Program-made: the position numbers and the translations under genes
Source of the DNA: Verrucomicrobiales bacterium
Lineage (GTDB): Bacteria > Verrucomicrobiota > Verrucomicrobiia > Verrucomicrobiales > DEV007
Length of the DNA stretch: 64,000 nucleotides
Direction: 5' to 3'
Assembly: GCA_002726915.1 (NCBI GenBank)
Contig: PBSY01000038.1
Span: 119,808-183,807 of the forward strand
Notes under the pieces: model-generated
Databases searched by the model: none
Told to the model about the DNA's origin: nothing
Seen by the model: the letters and a program-made list of their open reading frames with translations, nothing else
Shown here: one piece after another, positions 1-8,345 of the stretch
Layout of the letters: every line of letters begins with the position of its first letter
Numbering within the stretch: the stretch's first letter is position 1

Positions 1-222
1 GTTAATGCCTTCGATACTGTCATCGGTTGGAGGAAACCAGTAGCCGATGTCTGGTTCCCCGATTGCACCAAGAATCGCGTCGGCTACCGCATGAGCCAGA
101 ACATCGGCATCGGAATGTCCAGACAGTCCTCTGGGATGAGGAACTTTGACGCCACCCAGAATCAGGGGCCGCCCTTCTGCGAACTGATGCACATCGTATC
201 CAATGCCACTGCGGTATCTCAT
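1..222 (-). CDS. ispF: 2-C-methyl-D-erythritol 2,4-cyclodiphosphate synthase, N-terminal part (cut by window edge)
   Basis: Only the first 74 codons are in the window; the rest lies before position 1. IspF converts CDP-methylerythritol 2-phosphate to the cyclic diphosphate in the MEP isoprenoid pathway in the cytoplasm. The visible part carries the family signature: GIGYDVHQF at residues 6-14 (Asp10 and His12 are metal ligands), [11 protein letters not shown] from residue 35 and [10 protein letters not shown] from residue 58. The ATG lies 12 bases after the stop of the suhB-like gene on the same strand, so the two are probably cotranscribed. I see no strong ribosome binding site. Identification is secure; the C-terminus cannot be checked. 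Confidence 0.95.
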   Translation of the reverse strand, partial: MRYRSGIGYDVHQFAEGRPLILGGVKVPHPRGLSGHSDADVLAHAVADAILGAIGEPDIGYWFPPTDDSIEGIN

Positions 223-234
223 ATCTAAGGGTAA

Positions 235-987
235 TTAGAGGATATCCTCAAAGTCGAGTTTTCCATTACTGGAAACAATCGAAGATTTATTAGGATTTGA
301 AGAGGAAGTAGCCAGCTTTACCGTCCCACCCCCGCGCTCAAGCATGAGGCGACCGGCAGCAATATCCCAGAGGCTGATCTGCTCTTCGATATAGGCATCG
401 AGACGACCGCAGGCAATATAAGCCATCGCCAGCGCGGCACTACCCAGCATACGGGTTTTGCGAACCCGATGAGCAATCCGGCTGTATCGGGCAATGCCCG
501 CCTCAATAGCGTCCTGACTCTTGGAGAAACCAATCGTAACCACGGCGTCGCTCAGTTTCTCACGATCGCTAGGTCGGATTAACTGACCGTTCCGCGTCGC
601 CGAGCCTTCAAAATCGACCGCAAACATTTCATCCAGCATCGGATCATAGATGGCCCCTATTTTGAGCTCGTCTCCCTGCCGCATCGCAATTGAAACGCAA
701 AAGTGAGGGAGGCCGAAGAAGAAGTTCACAGTCCCATCGATCGGGTCCACAATCCATTGAGTCTCCGAGGTCTGATCGCCGGCGATGCCTTCCTCACCGT
801 AAATAGCATGATCCGGAAAGGTCTTTAGAATTTTGGTCTCAATGAGTTTCTGGCTCTCCACATCCAGCGCCAACTTGATATCGTGATCGTGCATTTCGTT
901 CACATGGAGATCCGCTTCAAAATTTTTACGCAGCAATGACCCTGCCTCACGGGCAGCTGCCATTGCCAGTTCCAGTTCCGGAGACAT
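235..987 (-). CDS. suhB: Inositol monophosphatase family protein (SuhB-like)
   Basis: A 250-residue Mg-dependent sugar-phosphate phosphatase of the inositol monophosphatase fold. Metal-binding motifs are visible: GEE at residues 64-66, DPIDGT at 81-86 followed by NFFFGLPHF, and WDIAAG at 207-212 followed by the glycine-rich ERGGG. The length matches the family (about 250-270). I chose the ATG at 985-987, because the reading frame upstream of it (to 1083) gives a poor N-terminus with no family resemblance. In bacteria such proteins dephosphorylate inositol 1-phosphate or related substrates, and SuhB also has roles in rRNA transcription; the substrate here cannot be read from sequence. It precedes ispF by 12 bases, likely one transcript. 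Confidence 0.9.
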   Translation of the reverse strand: MSPELELAMAAAREAGSLLRKNFEADLHVNEMHDHDIKLALDVESQKLIETKILKTFPDHAIYGEEGIAGDQTSETQWIVDPIDGTVNFFFGLPHFCVSIAMRQGDELKIGAIYDPMLDEMFAVDFEGSATRNGQLIRPSDREKLSDAVVTIGFSKSQDAIEAGIARYSRIAHRVRKTRMLGSAALAMAYIACGRLDAYIEEQISLWDIAAGRLMLERGGGTVKLATSSSNPNKSSIVSSNGKLDFEDIL

Positions 988-1379
988 AGGCTTCAGCCAT
1001 CGGGTTGATTGAACTATTTGGCAAGTAACTGTTCTTTCAGTTTGCTGGAAAATTGCAGACCTCAACCCGAGAAATATCCCCAATGCCTTTGTAGGGAAGA
1101 TCTACCTCAAAGAACTTTTTTTCGTAAATATATAACGATCCGTTCACAGCTTTCTCCAAGAGTGGTGAACATTGGGCCGAGCGATTCACGCGGCCCTTTT
1201 TGGTGCAAGGCAACTCGCGCCTCGACGACCTAATGAGTAATTTAGAACGTTTTTACGTGTCAGGAGTGAACACGCCAGATAATTAAACTCAGAAAAGAAG
1301 CCGACAGTCAAAACTGTCGACCTCCAAAACCTCTTGAGTGCCAGGCGACCCGAAAGGAAGATCGGCAAAATCACTAAAA
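988..1379. other. Intergenic stretch without a convincing gene
   Basis: About 390 bases between the start of the suhB-like gene and the end of the aminotransferase gene, both on the minus strand. Open frames here are short and show no family motif or signal peptide. The side next to the aminotransferase holds a perfect hairpin listed separately as a possible terminator. The side next to the suhB-like gene must hold that operon's promoter, but I could not pick out convincing -35 and -10 boxes. Confidence 0.5.
1301..1319 (-). terminator. Possible intrinsic terminator of the aminotransferase gene
   Basis: A perfect 7-bp inverted repeat, CGACAGT at 1302-1308 and ACTGTCG at 1313-1319, with a 4-base loop. 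Read on the minus strand it lies about 60 bases past the aminotransferase stop, and the stem is followed by the pyrimidine-rich run CTTCTTTTCT. The stem is short and the T-run is interrupted, so termination strength is uncertain. Confidence 0.5.
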
Positions 1380-2546
1380 TCAATGCGCGAGGCAGAACTC
1401 CTCAAAGCGATCCAAGCCCTCCTTAATGATATCAAGGCTGGTTGCGTAGCTGAGACGCAGCGACTGATCATAACCGAATGCCGCGCCCGGAACTGCTGCT
1501 ACGAGGTAGCGGGAGAGAAGTTTTTCGGTCAGGTTCATGGAGTTCAGGCCGATCTTGGTTGTATCGACGAGGAAGTAAAATGCACCCTCCGGTTCGATCA
1601 CCTCAATGTTGTTGATTTTCTGTAGACGGCTCAACATGTATTGACGACGCATGTCATACTCCTCGACCATGTCATTGATCATGTTTTGCGGGCCCTGAAG
1701 AGCAGCGAGAGCACCATACTGAGCAAATGTGGTCGGATTGGAAGTGGTATGGCTCTGAATAATACTGATGGCCTTCGCAATTTCCGGGGGAGCCGCGGTG
1801 TAGCCTAGACGCCAACCCGTCATAGCGTAAACCTTGGAAAGACCGTTAATCGTGATCGTTAAATTCTTGGCAGCCTCGCTAACAGAGGCCGTGCTAACGT
1901 GCTTCTTGTCGTTATAGATCAGTTTCTCGTAGATCTCATCGGAAAGGATAATGATGTCTTCTGACTCAGCCACTTCGACAAGGGCTTCAATCTCTTCCTT
2001 GGAGTAAACCGCACCGGTCGGATTATTAGGGCTGTTGAGAATGAACATTCGAGTACGACCACTGATCGAATCTTCAAACTCGTCAGGCGTCATTTTCCAA
2101 CCGTTCTCTCGCTTGGTTTCGACGATGTAGGGCTCGGCTCCGGCTAGGCGAACCATCTCTGGATAACTAGTCCAGTAAGGAGACGGAATGATCACTTCGT
2201 CCTCGGGGTCACAGCAAGCTACGATCGCGTTGTAGCAGGAGTGCTTAGCTCCACAATTAACGGAAATCTGGCTGACATCATATTCGAGACCGTTATCGAG
2301 AAGCAGCTTCTCTTGGATCGCTTCCCTCAATTCAGGGATACCGGTAGCGGCAGTATACTTGGTCTTACCCTCTTTGAGTGCCTCGATACACGCATCCTTA
2401 ATGTGTTGGGGTGTATCAAGGTCGGGCTCTCCAGCACCAAAGCTGACGATATCTTGACCTTCGTCGCGCATCTTCTTGGCTGCTGCGGTGATAGCAAGGG
2501 TCTGGGACGGAGAAATGTCGGAGAATTTTTCGGCAATGAAACTCAT
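1380..2546 (-). CDS. aspB: Aspartate aminotransferase, class I (AspB/subgroup Ib type)
   Basis: A 388-residue PLP-dependent aminotransferase, expected to interconvert aspartate and 2-oxoglutarate with oxaloacetate and glutamate. Seen motifs: FGAGEPDLDTP near residues 37-46, NSPNNPTG at 171-178 (the conserved Asn of the PLP site), DEIYEKL from 203 (PLP-ring Asp), NGLSKVYAMTGWRLGY at 234-249 with the Schiff-base Lys238, and RLSYA near the C-terminus with the substrate-carboxylate Arg. The ATG at 2544-2546 gives the usual MSFIAEKF-like start; an in-frame upstream extension looks non-coding. Closely related family members can act on prephenate or aromatic acids, so substrate range is less certain than fold. 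A hairpin downstream may terminate it. Confidence 0.9.
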   Translation of the reverse strand: MSFIAEKFSDISPSQTLAITAAAKKMRDEGQDIVSFGAGEPDLDTPQHIKDACIEALKEGKTKYTAATGIPELREAIQEKLLLDNGLEYDVSQISVNCGAKHSCYNAIVACCDPEDEVIIPSPYWTSYPEMVRLAGAEPYIVETKRENGWKMTPDEFEDSISGRTRMFILNSPNNPTGAVYSKEEIEALVEVAESEDIIILSDEIYEKLIYNDKKHVSTASVSEAAKNLTITINGLSKVYAMTGWRLGYTAAPPEIAKAISIIQSHTTSNPTTFAQYGALAALQGPQNMINDMVEEYDMRRQYMLSRLQKINNIEVIEPEGAFYFLVDTTKIGLNSMNLTEKLLSRYLVAAVPGAAFGYDQSLRLSYATSLDIIKEGLDRFEEFCLAH

Positions 2547-2854
2547 GTCTGTGTTAATGCTGGTGGGGTTGGGGCCCTGACTGCAACGGGCATCCAAAGT
2601 GACTGAGTCGCCAGAAACTTCGGAGTGCGTCGCCTAAAACCGGGCCTTCTCGATACAAATGTCCCGCATCGACGGGAATTTGGTGATATGGCTCAGCCGC
2701 AACTCCGTGAACAATGCGGGTGTCTCATGTACCCGATCTCAAGTTTCTTTCAAGCGAAATGCTCGCCTGATAACAAATTCCTGCCGCAATCCGGATCAAT
2801 CACACACCATTCAGCATTGCACAACGTCGTCGGACGATTTACTTCTCATAAACC

Positions 2855-3955
2855 ATGGCGGCAAAATCGAACATATACGCCTTCTTCGGCAACGACGAAG
2901 CGCAGGTCAAAGAAGCGGCCCTAAAACTCTCCCACAAGATTGCGCCAAAGGATGATGAATTTGGCCTCGAAATTATCTCCGGTGGCGCAGACAACTCCGA
3001 TCACGCTGTTCGGATCGTTGGCCAGACCATTGAAGCCATCCAGACTCTCCCTTTTTTTGGCGGCGAAAAGGTTGTCTGGCTGCAGGGCGCTAATTTTTTC
3101 AGTGATAATCAGACCGGGAAGTCCGAAACCACACTTGCCGGCGTCGAGAGTCTCACGGAGGTACTGGCCGCCGGATTCCCGCCCGAGGTCAATGTCATCA
3201 TCAGCGCTACTGACGTCGACAAGCGACGCACCTTCTACAAAAAAGTGACCAAGCTGGCCGAAGTGAAGACCTTTGAAAAAGTCGATGTTACCAAGGCTGG
3301 CTGGGAGACTGCTGTCATGGGGCAGGTTGCGAGCAAAGCGGAAGCGATGGGCCTAAGCTTCGAAGGTCAAGCTATGGAGCGTTTTGTGGTTATGGTCGGT
3401 GCAGAGACACGCGTGCTCGACAGCGAACTCGAGAAACTTTCTCTCTACGTCGGTGACCAACCTGCAAATGAAAAGGATATCTCAGAAATCGTAGCGGCCA
3501 GCCACACTGGAGTGATTTTTGCGATTGGCGATGCAATCGCAAAGAAAGATCTTCCGAAAACGCTTAGCCTTATCGATAAACAACTCCGCCGCGGCGAGAG
3601 CCCCGTGGGGATTCTGCTTGCCGCGATCGTACCGAAGGTTCGCAGCCTGCTGCACGCGCGTGACTTGATCGAACGCCATACCATTCGAGCCGGTCGAAAC
3701 TACCAAGGATTTCAGCGCGAGATTGATCGGCTGCCGGCTTCGGAAACAGCTCATCTGCCACGCAAAAAAGACGGCGGCATTTCAGCTTACCCCCTTTTCC
3801 TCGCGGCCCAGATATCCAATCGCTTCAGTGTCGCCGAACTGAAAAATGCGCTCGAGGCCTGCCTCGAAGCCAACGAGCGACTTGTCACGACTCAGCTCGA
3901 ACCAAATCTAGTCTTGAACCAGCTCGTGACTAAGATTCTGGCCAAGCCAACCTAA
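2855..3955 (+). CDS. holA: DNA polymerase III delta subunit
   Basis: A 366-residue protein matching HolA, the clamp-loader subunit that opens the beta sliding clamp during replication. The N-terminus has the RarA/AAA-like start (IYAFFGNDEAQVKEAA), an acidic aromatic segment around PFFGGEKVVWLQGANFF, the sensor-like region VMVGAETRVLDSELEKL near residue 190, and the helical C-terminal domain with RRGESPVGILLAAIVPKVRSL. Length is close to the family's usual 330-350. It starts at the first ATG after a 300-base gap from the divergent aminotransferase gene. No Shine-Dalgarno motif precedes it. The tauE-like gene follows after 37 bases on the same strand. Confidence 0.9.
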   Translation: MAAKSNIYAFFGNDEAQVKEAALKLSHKIAPKDDEFGLEIISGGADNSDHAVRIVGQTIEAIQTLPFFGGEKVVWLQGANFFSDNQTGKSETTLAGVESLTEVLAAGFPPEVNVIISATDVDKRRTFYKKVTKLAEVKTFEKVDVTKAGWETAVMGQVASKAEAMGLSFEGQAMERFVVMVGAETRVLDSELEKLSLYVGDQPANEKDISEIVAASHTGVIFAIGDAIAKKDLPKTLSLIDKQLRRGESPVGILLAAIVPKVRSLLHARDLIERHTIRAGRNYQGFQREIDRLPASETAHLPRKKDGGISAYPLFLAAQISNRFSVAELKNALEACLEANERLVTTQLEPNLVLNQLVTKILAKPT

Positions 3956-3992
3956 GTCTTTCAATACCAAACCCTTCAAACTTCTCTGACCC

Positions 3993-4355
3993 ATGAAACT
4001 CATTCTTATTTCTGTAGGCATCGGGTTGTTCGCAGGGCTAATGGCAGGACTCTGCGGCGTTGGCGGCGGCATCGTGATGGTGCCTGCGTTTGTCTATTTT
4101 CTTGGTATGGATCAGAAAGCCGCCGTTGCCACAAGCATGGCCGTGATTGTTCCTACTGCCATTATGGCTCTGACTCGATTCAGCCAAACGGGCCTCGTGC
4201 AATGGGGTGTGTTCTGGCCTACCGCCATCGCCTCCATCGCCACCGCTTACCTTGCGACCGGTTGGCTCAAGAAACTAAGCAACGAACAACTTACGAAAAT
4301 CTTTGCCGTGCTCATGATCCTGGTTGGGATCAGTATGTTCTTTAAGAAAGCTTGA
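3993..4355 (+). CDS. Half-size TauE/SafE family membrane protein
   Basis: A 120-residue, strongly hydrophobic protein with about four membrane segments. The first helix contains the TauE/SafE hallmark GLMAGLCGVGGGIVMVPA (residues 14-31), followed by the typical AVATSMAVIVPTAIMAL segment. Canonical family members are about 250 residues and hold two such halves; this is one half only, so it may work as a homodimer, as is known for other small half-size members. Family members export sulfite, sulfonates or other small anions; the substrate here is unknown. The stop codon at 4353-4355 directly abuts the stop codon of the convergent lipoprotein gene. Confidence 0.8.
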   Translation: MKLILISVGIGLFAGLMAGLCGVGGGIVMVPAFVYFLGMDQKAAVATSMAVIVPTAIMALTRFSQTGLVQWGVFWPTAIASIATAYLATGWLKKLSNEQLTKIFAVLMILVGISMFFKKA

Positions 4356-5099
4356 TCAATATTTTGCGTTGGCGCGTGGGAATTTCCTTACCACCGAATT
4401 CGACATATTGTCCATCACATCCGCAGCAGCAGGTGGAGCGGGGTGAGGTGGCGGCATTGGATACCCAAATTCGGAACAAGCGGAGCGACTGTTTGTCTCG
4501 CAGTGCTTACTCGAGCACGCCCAGACCTTTTTCCCGGTCGATAAATCATAGAGGAGGTAATTCGCATTCATGGAACGATGCGCTCGTGACGTTGTTGTAT
4601 ATTCCGTCCAGTGACGGCAACCGACCTCATTGCCTTTTTTATCATAAATCGGCTCTTCGTGGTGACTGCAGGACTCGCCTACATCGCACCATACATTGAT
4701 TTTGTTCACTACCACCACAAGAGCAAACTGCGCCTTGAACTTCTTCGCTTTGGCAATCTGCGATGGCGTCAGGGCATAGGAAAGAGATCCAGTCGAACCA
4801 CTGCCTACAGATCGAGTCCGGCCCACGAGACCTTCAAAAGTAAGATGACTGACAACTTCTTTTTTGCGACGCTTCTGAGCCAGTTTCTTTTCTAACCGAT
4901 GTAGGATATTTCCACGCTCAATCTGCGAAATAGCACAGTTGGAATCTCCCGCTACCAATCCCGCCACCACTACAGTGCCCGGATTAGCGATGGCGGGAGC
5001 GACTTGAGCATCGAGATACTCTACCCGCGACGTGGCACAACTAGTCAGGAGGGCCGTGGAAATAACGGTAAGAATCAGGAAAGATCGAATTACATTCAT
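4356..5099 (-). CDS. Predicted lipoprotein of unknown function
   Basis: I do not recognise a family. The 247-residue product has a lipoprotein signal peptide ending in the lipobox LTSC, with the modified Cys at residue 21. The mature part has a basic stretch (KKLAQKRRKKE near residue 75), then a core with repeated valines (FALVVVVNKINVWCDVGE). The second half is rich in Cys and His, for example CSHHEE and CRHW, and there is a proline-rich tail (PMPPPHPAPPAAA). I prefer the ATG at 5097-5099 over an in-frame TTG three codons upstream. The extra cysteines might form disulfides or bind metal; this is speculation. Confidence 0.7.
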   Translation of the reverse strand: MNVIRSFLILTVISTALLTSCATSRVEYLDAQVAPAIANPGTVVVAGLVAGDSNCAISQIERGNILHRLEKKLAQKRRKKEVVSHLTFEGLVGRTRSVGSGSTGSLSYALTPSQIAKAKKFKAQFALVVVVNKINVWCDVGESCSHHEEPIYDKKGNEVGCRHWTEYTTTSRAHRSMNANYLLYDLSTGKKVWACSSKHCETNSRSACSEFGYPMPPPHPAPPAAADVMDNMSNSVVRKFPRANAKY

Positions 5100-5429
5100 C
5101 GGTAGCAAGCGGGTGATTGACCGCGTTCATTAGACGCGCCGGCTCCACCCCTTATGCAGAGGAATGCTTTTTAACGGCCGTTACACGCTCCAACGAATTT
5201 TACCTCATGCTCAATGCCGAGGAATCTGATTCAAGTCATTTAATACCAATTGGTTAAATCTAGTTAACGAGGGGTGATTACGTGAATCATCTGACGATGG
5301 AAATTGTAAGATAAGGGTATGGGTCGATCTAGCTCCATATAGAATCGATGTTCCGGATTGTGGGACACTGGCTTTATCATGGCAGAATTCATGTGGGCAT
5401 TTTTTTAAGACTGCGCCAGTATCGTCTGC
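5100..5429. other. Divergent intergenic region, 330 bases
   Basis: Lies between two divergently transcribed exported-protein genes and so should contain two promoters. No gene is visible. The only clear structure is a palindrome at 5239-5258, listed separately. Open frames running into the cytochrome gene in another frame look like chance. Confidence 0.5.
5239..5258. promoter_or_regulatory. Palindrome, possible operator
   Basis: The 10-bp perfect palindrome ACCAATTGGT (5245-5254) is flanked by TTTA (5239-5242) and TAAA (5255-5258), which extends the dyad with a two-base insertion on the left. It sits between the divergent lipoprotein and cytochrome genes. A regulator binding here could control either gene. 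No regulator gene is adjacent, so the role is a guess. Confidence 0.3.
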
Positions 5430-8303
5430 ATGAAGCTTTGGCTACTGATCGCTTCGTCTTTCCTCTTAATCGCCTCGGTTCCGACGGCCTTAACAAAGGA
5501 AAATCCAAATTCTGTGGATCATGCTGGTATCCTTCAATCGCTGGGTGACAAAGACTTCGCAGCAGGTGAAGTAATCTACAAAAACCTTTGTGCGAACTGT
5601 CATGGTGCCGACGGGCTCACCCCGCCGCTTCCGACGGCGCGTGCTTTCGGAACAGGGGAACTCAAGTTTGGTCTTGATCCCTATTCCATGTTCCTGACTC
5701 TGACAAATGGTAACGGCCTCATGGGTCCGCAAACATGGATGACGGACCACGAACGCTACCAAGTTATCCATTACATCCGGGAATCCTTCATGCGCCCGAT
5801 GCGCGATGACTTTGAAGAAATTAACGATGGTTATCTTGAAAGCCTTCCAACCGTGAACGTCGCCGTGAGCGAGAAAGACCTTCGCCAACGCGACTTCGGA
5901 CCCGCACTGGCTTCGCAGCTTGGGAGAGATATTTCCAGCGTCCTGACGATCAAGCTAAATCCTAAAACCAGCATTTCCTATGATCTACACAGCATGGACC
6001 AAGCTGGTATCTGGAGTGGTGGATTCCTTGATCTTCTCGCCACACAGCACTACCGCGAACGAGGAGGGGGCGTTGCAAATATCGGAGGAATTGCCATCAC
6101 AGAACTTAAAGGGTGGGCGTGGGGGCATAACGGAACCCTTGACTACCCCACTGAGGGCCTACTTCCTCGCGGCCCTATGCCCGACACATGGATGAGCTAC
6201 CATGGCCACTACCTTCACAACGATAGCACAATTCTCTCCTATGCCATCAACGGTCGAAATATCCTCGAAACTCCGGCGGCACCAGAGGGATTCGCGGCGA
6301 TTCAGCACACCTTTGAAATCGAATCCGGTGAAGAGTTGCTCCTCAGTTTAGGACATGTTGAAGGAGCCTCAGCAGACGCCACCGGACGACTCGCTACCAA
6401 CGCAAAAGAACTCTCTCTCAGTGAGAACGGTGAGATCCACGTCCTTGGAACTGCTGGTGATCATCCCAATTTAATCGGCCGCTTCCTCGCCGCCACCGCG
6501 CGGGGTGACGTTGAGGGATTTCAATGGGAAACAGACGAGCAGAACCGGCTTACGGTGAAGATTCCCGCGGACGATGAGAAACGTGTCTTCCAAATCCTGC
6601 GCTACGCGGGTGGAGGCGAAGGTGAGTTGCTCTCTTTCACAAACTTTCTTCGCTCGGAAAAATCAGGGCGAATGGCACCATTCAATCCCTCAAACTACAC
6701 CTCAGGAGGAGAGAAGCGCTGGCCTGAAGCACTACATACGATGGGTCTGTTAGGGTCTGAGTCGGAGGCTTATACCATCGATAAAATTGGTATTCCCGAA
6801 AACGATGAAGGTAATCCCTATAATGCCTGGTTTCGGACCTCGGCGCTCGCCTTCTTCCCTGATGGTCGCATGGTCGTTTCCACCCACGGGGGGGATATCT
6901 GGATCGTCTCAGGTGTGGATCGTGAGCTTGAAGATTTGAAGTGGACCCGATTTGCCGCCGGTCTCTATGAGCCTTTTGGACTTCAAGTCGTAGACGACAA
7001 AATTTATGTCACCTGCAAAGATCGCCTCACTCGTCTCCATGACCTAAACGGTGACGGCGAGGCGGACTTCTATGAGTCATTCAGCGCAGATGACGATGTC
7101 TCAACCTTTTTCCATGCTTTTAATTTTGATCTCCAGCAAGATTCAGAGGGCAATTTCTATTACGCCAAGTCCGGACAGTACACGAGCTACAAGGAACCTG
7201 GGTCAGTGATCAAGGTTTCCCCCGACGGCAAGACGCGTGAAATCTACTGCACAGGTTTCCGGACGCCGAACGGAATGGGGATGACGCCTGATGGTCGTCC
7301 TACCGTCAGTGATAACCAAGGCAGTTGGATGCCGGCATCCAAGATCAGCCTCTGTGATCCGAAAGGTTTCTACGGCTACGCCCAAACCTTCCGCACCGAA
7401 CAATGGGCTCCGGACGGGGGTGCTATCGATCACACCAAGGTCGCCGCTCCTGATACCTTCGATCAACCCATCATCTGGATGCCCCAGAACTTTGACAACT
7501 CTTCCGGGGGCCAACTCTGGATCGACGATAATCGCTGGGGCCCACTCTCCGGTAAACTCCTTCACACATCTTTCGGTAAAGGCTGGCTATATTACCTGAT
7601 GCTTCAGGAAGTCGACGGGGTCGACCAGGCTGCTATCGTCAAGATTGACCTCGACGCCGAAACCGGAATCCATCGCGCCGCAGTCAACCCTGTCGACGGT
7701 CAGGTCTACACAACCGGCCTTAACGGTTGGAACGGCGGCGGGCGCAAGGGGTTGGCTCAGGGCGGTATCTCTCGCTACCGCTTCACAGGGACCCATTCTC
7801 CACTGCTTACCAATGTGACCGTGAAAGAGGACGGAATCACTCTCGATTTCAACTTCGCCCTTGATCAAAATTCGGCGACAAACCCGGAGACTTATGAACT
7901 CTTTCAGTGGAACTATGCCTGGACTCGAAACTATGGCTCCGCCTACTACTCAGTTAAGAATCCTCTAGAGGAAGGCGAAGACGAAATTCGCATCAATAAA
8001 GCAGTTCTCAGCGAAGACGGAATGTCGGTTCACCTCGTCATTCCTGACATTCAACCTGTCAACCAAGTCGAAATCAATTTCGAGGTCGAAGGTATCAACG
8101 GCCTGATCTTCAAAGAACAAGCCTATCTTACCATCAATGCAGTTCCTGGGGGTAAGCAGCCTGACATGAAGGAACTCACTCGTCAGCGTATTGGACAGAG
8201 ACAGAAGCTACTCGAAATAGCGGATGCGAAGCGCGAGGCGCAACGGGCAGAAAAAGAGAAAGCTAAGAAAGAGCAGCAAAAGAAAGAAAGCGAGGGCATC
8301 TAG
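5430..8303 (+). CDS. Exported cytochrome c / DUF6797-type / beta-propeller protein
   Basis: A 957-residue periplasmic protein with a Sec signal peptide (residues 1 to about 22). Next comes a cytochrome c domain with the heme motif CANCH (Cys54, Cys57, His58) and a likely axial Met in NGLMGPQTW. Residues about 130-330 resemble the DUF6797 domain of Verrucomicrobia and Planctomycetes, around ELKGWAWGHNGTLDYP. Residues about 470-800 look like a glucose/sorbosone-dehydrogenase-type propeller (FGLQVVDDKIYVTCKDRLTRL, GFRTPNGMGMTPDGRP). An Ig-like stretch follows, and the last 45 residues are a highly charged coiled coil. Such proteins are thought to oxidise sugars or polyols outside the cytoplasm and pass electrons to the heme; the substrate is unknown. 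The ATG has no Shine-Dalgarno. Confidence 0.8.
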   Translation: MKLWLLIASSFLLIASVPTALTKENPNSVDHAGILQSLGDKDFAAGEVIYKNLCANCHGADGLTPPLPTARAFGTGELKFGLDPYSMFLTLTNGNGLMGPQTWMTDHERYQVIHYIRESFMRPMRDDFEEINDGYLESLPTVNVAVSEKDLRQRDFGPALASQLGRDISSVLTIKLNPKTSISYDLHSMDQAGIWSGGFLDLLATQHYRERGGGVANIGGIAITELKGWAWGHNGTLDYPTEGLLPRGPMPDTWMSYHGHYLHNDSTILSYAINGRNILETPAAPEGFAAIQHTFEIESGEELLLSLGHVEGASADATGRLATNAKELSLSENGEIHVLGTAGDHPNLIGRFLAATARGDVEGFQWETDEQNRLTVKIPADDEKRVFQILRYAGGGEGELLSFTNFLRSEKSGRMAPFNPSNYTSGGEKRWPEALHTMGLLGSESEAYTIDKIGIPENDEGNPYNAWFRTSALAFFPDGRMVVSTHGGDIWIVSGVDRELEDLKWTRFAAGLYEPFGLQVVDDKIYVTCKDRLTRLHDLNGDGEADFYESFSADDDVSTFFHAFNFDLQQDSEGNFYYAKSGQYTSYKEPGSVIKVSPDGKTREIYCTGFRTPNGMGMTPDGRPTVSDNQGSWMPASKISLCDPKGFYGYAQTFRTEQWAPDGGAIDHTKVAAPDTFDQPIIWMPQNFDNSSGGQLWIDDNRWGPLSGKLLHTSFGKGWLYYLMLQEVDGVDQAAIVKIDLDAETGIHRAAVNPVDGQVYTTGLNGWNGGGRKGLAQGGISRYRFTGTHSPLLTNVTVKEDGITLDFNFALDQNSATNPETYELFQWNYAWTRNYGSAYYSVKNPLEEGEDEIRINKAVLSEDGMSVHLVIPDIQPVNQVEINFEVEGINGLIFKEQAYLTINAVPGGKQPDMKELTRQRIGQRQKLLEIADAKREAQRAEKEKAKKEQQKKESEGI

Positions 8304-8345
8304 CGTCAAACGGCTCGCTCCGATCTTGTAAAGAATGTCTCTTTT

